The notes beneath the pieces were generated by a model. That model was given only the letters and a program-made list of their open reading frames with translations. It was not told where the DNA came from and ran no database searches. A program made the translations under genes and the position numbers. Of a DNA stretch of 64,000 bases, positions 59,327-64,000 are shown piece by piece. Every line of letters begins with the position of its first letter. The first letter of the stretch is position 1. The DNA is from Aquilaria yunnanensis (Eukaryota; Streptophyta; Magnoliopsida; Malvales; Thymelaeaceae): contig CM077595.1 in the NCBI GenBank assembly GCA_039654915.1, forward strand, positions 92,359,501 through 92,423,500, in the 5' to 3' direction.

Positions 59327-62150
59327 TGTTACCACCTCATAAAATGGGAGAATTACAAGTATGTCATAATGGCTAAAAACCATTATATTGTGTAATTCTC
59401 ACCATAGTGATTGAAGTATGAGGGGTAAAAGGCATAATCAACATCTCCTTAAAAGTGTTCCAAGTTGGTAACTTGGTCCCCAAGAAAAGTCTTAAGGATT
59501 GCTTGTTTGTCAAGCAACCTATGGACTTTTTTGTAAGATTTTGGAAACTCGGGTACTCAATTGTAAAACTCTCAAGAAAAAGATTTGGAGAGTTATGAGA
59601 GGAATATGAATGGTATGAAAGTGCTATTGGAGGACCAAATTGCTCATGGAAGACAACTAAAGACAAAGAAAACACAAAAAGGCATAAAGGACCTAAGTGT
59701 CCTAGTGTAAGCCTTATGATGTGTACGTTTTTTACTTAAGTCAAATGGAGCAATTTGGAGTTTTCCCACTATGGGGGAGGCAGCCAAGGCTTGATAATTA
59801 GTCAACATTGGTGGGCACATGTGTACCAATGAGTTTAAGACAAAGAGACCATAATTAATGGGAAGGAAAATGACATAAAGCAAGGTTAAGCTTGTTAAGT
59901 GTCTTTTGTGCCCTTAAGCTCATTTAAGGCCATTCAAGTGGCCAAATCACTTATCCCACTCAAGGGATGGCTGGCCAAAGCATGGCAAGAAAGTCAAATG
60001 TGGGCCAAGAAATGAAGACTAAGAAACCATGGTCTTGTAGCAAGGAAAATGACATAAAGCTTAACTAAGGCTATTAAGTGTGTTTTGTGCACTAAAGTCT
60101 TTATAAGTGGTTATCTTTGTATCTATCTCCCACATTTGGTTTCTTCCAGCAGAAAAAACGTAGCTTCTCCACCCCCACACTTCTTCCATAGCCACCATAC
60201 CTCCAAGATTAAAATTGAAGGCAAAAGAAAGCAAGAAAGGGCAATTGGAAGCTATGTGGTGCTAAAACTTGGGTGCACCTAGGATCAAGCTCCAATTTCA
60301 GCATACACTCAAGGTAAGGGTTCTCTTGCTCTCATGGACTGTTTTCTGTAATTTTCAAGCAACCATGGAGCAAGGGCTAAGCTTGGAAGAGAGCCATGAG
60401 CTTGATGAACCAAGCTTAGCGAGGGGAGTGCACTTATTGAAGGTTTTGTGATCTACTGTCAAGTGTACAAAGATGGCAGCGAAATAAGAGTTCTCTAAAG
60501 TTTCCTGGATTGTTTACTGTATTTCCAAACATCCATGAAGCTAAGACCATGCTTGGAAGAGAGCAAAAAGCTCTAGGAACCAAGTATGGGTTAAGAAGAA
60601 CGAAGCATGGCAAGGTTTCGGCCTTAGTGTTACCATGCTAAAGATGGCAGTAAAGTGAGGGTTTCTAGAGCCCAAAGTTAGTACTAACTACTGTTAAAAT
60701 TCTCCTAAGGCCAAGCATTAGCTTGAGGAGGGCTGCCATAGTGATTTATTTAAGTTTATTGCATGTTTTACGGACTAACCTATGGTTATTGTTGTTGCTG
60801 CATTTCATGTGTTTGTTTGTTGTGAATGGCTGCTGCATTTGGTTGCTATATCTTGTATATATGCATTGTGGTTTTTGTGTTTTAGTGTCTTTGGATGCAG
60901 GTTTTAATGAGGATCACATTACCTTAAGAAACCAAGTGCTACCCTTACTAAGTTTCTCAATGAAACTTACTCCCCTCAATTCTGTCATTTCAGGTCCAGC
61001 AGAATGATCACCTTCAAACTAACCTTTGTGGTTTGAGTTTTGATCTGAAATTTCAGGTACATGAACTTCCATGTTTCTAGTTATGATCTGGAAATTTTGG
61101 TGATTTTAGGAGCACATTTGGTAATTTTAATGGTGGTACTTACTGTGTTGTGCAGCAGCTGTCCAGCATCCTATTTATGGAGTCCATTGCATTTCAGGCA
61201 CCCCTGTAACTTAGGGTGCATATTTAGCTGAGTTAAGAACATATTGTAGTGCATGTATGCATGTACATGTAGTGTATGAAAAATGAGACAAGTATGTGAA
61301 CATTTGAGTAATGTTTTGGCTATGTAAGTGATGTGGCGCAAAGCTGCCTAAGTGTGAATAATGGGCTGCTTACTTGTAAATTCTGTTTTGGCCACATAAA
61401 GTTGTTAAATGCAAGGGAATTTATTTCCTTTGTGTATTGGACATATATGGGATAGCCTTGGAGGGATTTCCCCTTGTCAATGAAGTGTTTACATACCTAT
61501 GAAATTTTGTATGGGCAAAATGGTCCAAAAGTTGCCAGAATTTCGACTCTGGACATAAAGTTTAATATCTCCATGTGTAGAATGAAACTTGGTATGAAAT
61601 TTTGACCACACCTAGAGGACATATAGAGGGTTAACTTGGATTTGGAATTTCTGGATTCAGAGCCCTGTAGCCAAAGATATGATGTTGCAAAGTTGGCTGA
61701 GTTACTGTTTATTTGGTCAGAATTTCGTAACCAACTTAAAAAATCCATAACTTGGTCCATAGGTGGGCTATTGATGTAAAACAAAATTCCTTGGTTCGCT
61801 CTAAGTCTCTACTTGATAATGGAGCAAAGAAAACAGGGGGCTATGTGGCTAGAATGATACAGTTTATTAGTGGAAGTTACAGGTGCAGTAGCTGGCCACT
61901 AGAATTTAATAAGATTGCCTAATGTGTGGTAGCCAGGATTAAGAATTGTGTTAGTGTTTTTCTTCTTAGCTGTCATAGTGTGCATAAATGTAAATATGTG
62001 TATATACATGTATTTACATAGTGCCCAAGAGGGCCACTTGGGTATGTACACTAAGGGTAGTGTTCTGATGGCCTACAGAACATTACCAATCCTGGGAATC
62101 TAAATGCACAATTTTGGCACCATAACTGTACTACCCCGGAGTGGGTAACA
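59327..62150 (+). repeat. 3' LTR of the young gypsy element
   Basis: A direct copy of 52996-55819 followed by the target duplication CAAAT (62151-62155). Confidence 0.95.
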
Positions 62151-62404
62151 CAAATGGTGTTGACAACATTGGTGATGTGTCGCCATAAGCTTCTTCTTGC
62201 TTTGACCTGTGTATGGCTAACTTTTGCTCTGCTTGACCTCGCTTCATTCCGATGCATCCATAATGTTTCCCAACCTACATAATGAAGGAACAAAGCAAGA
62301 AACACTAAGAAAGATGACACAAAGTGATAGAAATTGACGGTCAAAGTTGTAAAAAAGTCAACCACTTTGGCTGTCACAATGTGCACTTATCAATGCCCAA
62401 GTAA

Positions 62405-63130
62405 ACTTACACTCTATGAGAGAGGGAAGAAAAGAAGGAGGAAGAGGAGGAGATAATAATAAGAAAGAGATCAAGGAATAAAGAAGAAGGTAATGATAAT
62501 AAATAGTATGAAAGGAGAGGAAGAAGCAAAAAAAACTTTTGGATAGGGATGATGAGAATTTTGTGCAAAAGAAAAGGAAGATGGTAAAGAGAAAAAAAAA
62601 TGAGATTTTAATAGAAGTAAGAAAGAAAGAGAAGGAAGAAGAAGAAAAAGAAGCAGAATAAGTAGAAGATGGTGAGAAGAATAAGAGAAAAAGGAGGAGG
62701 AGGAAGAGGAGAAGGAGGAGATAATAATAAAAAAGAGATCAACGAATAAAGAATAAGGTAATGATAAGAAAAAGTATGAAAGGATAAAGGAGAGGAAGGA
62801 TGGCGAGAATTTTGTGTAAAAGAAAACAAAAAAGGTAGATAGAAAAAAAAAAAGAGAAATTTTAATAGAAGTACGAATGAAAGATAAGGAAGAAGAAGAA
62901 AAATAAGAAAAAGAAGTAGAAGATTGTGAGAAAGAGGAGAGAAAAGAAGGAAGAGGAGGAGATAATAATGAGAAAGAGATCAAGAAATAAAGAAGGTAAT
63001 GATAAGAAAGAGTATGAAAGGAGAAAAGAGAAAGGAGACGAACAAGTGAAAAAATAAGTTTTGGATAAGGAAGGCAAGAATTTTGTGCGAAAGAAAATGG
63101 AGATGGTATAGAGAAAAAAAAAATGAGATT
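62405..63130. repeat. Purine-rich tandem repeats, about 240-270 bp, three copies
   Basis: GGAGATAATAAT-A-AAAGAGATCAA-GAATAAAGAA starts units at about 62450, 62719 and 62960. Each continues through AGTATGAAAGGA, GAATTTTGTG and GAGA(A/T)TTTTAATA. The plus strand is almost entirely A/G with TAAT islands. The minus-strand Ser/Phe-rich frames across it are low-complexity shadows. Confidence 0.8.
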
Positions 63131-64000
63131 TTAATAAAAGAGTGATAGTTTTATAATGGTGGAGGAGGTGAATTTTATAGTTTCTGATGGCTAGTGGGCG
63201 TAGATTGGCTACCAAAGAATTCAAAGTAAGAAATTTGCTATCGGAAATATTGAAGTCAAAACATTTCATTTTGGCTGGCAATTTTAAACGGAAAAATGTT
63301 TACCATAAAATTTTTTAGAGATAGGCAACGGAAATGTTGCTAGACAATTTTCCAACGGCTTAACATAAAAAACTTCCAATAGACAATTTCCAAAGGTCAA
63401 CTGTCAGAAATCTCAAGGAAAATTGAAATTATTTCTTCTAACGGAAGATTAGAGGAACAGAGAACTACGACAGCTTCAAACCTTAAAAGAAACTGGATAT
63501 CATATATGGGAGAATCTTCTTCTTAAATAAATTAATGTTTAAATTCATTTACATAAGTTCAACCTTCGTTCTTCTCAACAGAAATGCATCATCAGCAATT
63601 TTAACTCAAATAAAGTATTTTACAGTCCTATTCGTTAATTCTAAAGCTAAAAAATAATTTCTGAAGTTAGACCTTTCTGGAGGCATATATATATATATAT
63701 GCCCCATTAAAAACTAGTTTAAGCTATAAATTTGATTTCATTTCATGGATTGTTAATCTAACAGAAAAAAATAAATTTTTTACTTGAGGAAAGTCAATTT
63801 ATTGAAACTTTGCAATTACGATAATCTTAAGATATTTTTGTAAAAATTTAATATTTTTTACTAATTTTTTTAACTTAATTAATTAACGAACGTAAGAAAA
63901 ATAAAAATTAACCAAAAAAGTATTATAAATTTTTTTTCTTAGCTCCTTAAAGTGTAGGAGTTCAATAAGTTGACAATTTTAACATATAATCACTTTATAT
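63131..64000. other. AT-rich terminal segment, no supported gene
   Basis: No gene, clear transposon end or RNA was seen. A short (AT)n run is at about 63687-63700. Confidence 0.5.

Larger units (their letters stand above)
52996..62150 (+). mobile_element. Young, internally deleted Ty3/gypsy LTR retrotransposon
   Basis: 9,155 bp with 2,824-bp LTRs (52996-55819 and 59327-62150, offset 6,331) that start TGTTACCACC and end GGGTAACA. The 5-bp target duplication CAAAT lies at 52991-52995 and 62151-62155. A TGGTATCAGAGC primer-binding site and an AAGGGGGGAGGAT polypurine tract are present. I see three single-base LTR differences, so the insertion is recent. The coding interior is broken and shortened: RNase H and the integrase core are missing. 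Confidence 0.96.

Noticed and set aside
62471..63281. Ser/Phe-rich minus-strand frames of 73-170 codons
   Set aside because: They are pure low-complexity translations of purine-rich repeats with no recognisable domain.

Overview
The window is nuclear DNA of a flowering plant, most likely a eudicot. It shows GT-AG introns, a cycloartenol synthase with a plant 18-exon layout, an RDR1-type RNA-dependent RNA polymerase, a mitochondrial PPR gene, and a dense load of plant-type transposable elements (TEs) between them. I cannot name the species.

Layout. (1) 1-4058 (+): the 3' part of RDR1 (antiviral RNA-dependent RNA polymerase), with a miniature LTR element in one intron and a 197-bp tandem duplication of its terminal coding sequence just after the stop. 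(2) 4884-15114 (-): a complete cycloartenol synthase gene, 18 exons and 756 aa, convergent with RDR1. (3) 15425-36602: a block of nested transposons. A Mutator-like TIR element with a perfect 9-bp target duplication is split by a 17.5-kb LTR retrotransposon (16367-33892), and a second Mutator-like element follows. (4) 39583-42298 (+): a two-exon P-class PPR gene that I read as the ABO5 orthologue. (5) 44880-51890: a decayed copia element on the minus strand whose LTR is split by a 5-kb PIF/Harbinger transposon with long TIRs. (6) 52996-62150: a young but internally deleted Ty3/gypsy element. (7) 62156-64000: purine-rich repeats and AT-rich DNA.

The most unusual object is the 17.5-kb LTR retrotransposon. 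Its two 3,387-bp LTRs show no difference I could find, and it has a 5-bp target duplication (GTGAA) and a polypurine tract. It has no recognisable protease, reverse transcriptase or integrase, only a gag relic. In place of gag-pol it carries three intact intronless genes on the element's own strand. Two are tandem paralogues (182 aa each, about 70% identical) of a basic, cysteine-rich zinc-finger protein that resembles the nucleic-acid-binding/CRP proteins of carlaviruses and their relatives. The third is a divergent LOG-type cytokinin-activating phosphoribohydrolase. CRP2 and LOG have TATA-bearing upstream regions that share sequence elements. Downstream of LOG lie about 2.7 kb of tandem arrays in which almost every unit is an inverted repeat that could fold as a hairpin, running up to just before the polypurine tract. 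I read this as a cargo-carrying, non-autonomous retrotransposon that may manipulate host silencing or cell proliferation. The structure is directly visible; the function is inference.

The host genes have no evident functional link with one another: RDR1 acts in siRNA amplification, CAS commits oxidosqualene to sterols, and the PPR protein acts on mitochondrial RNA.
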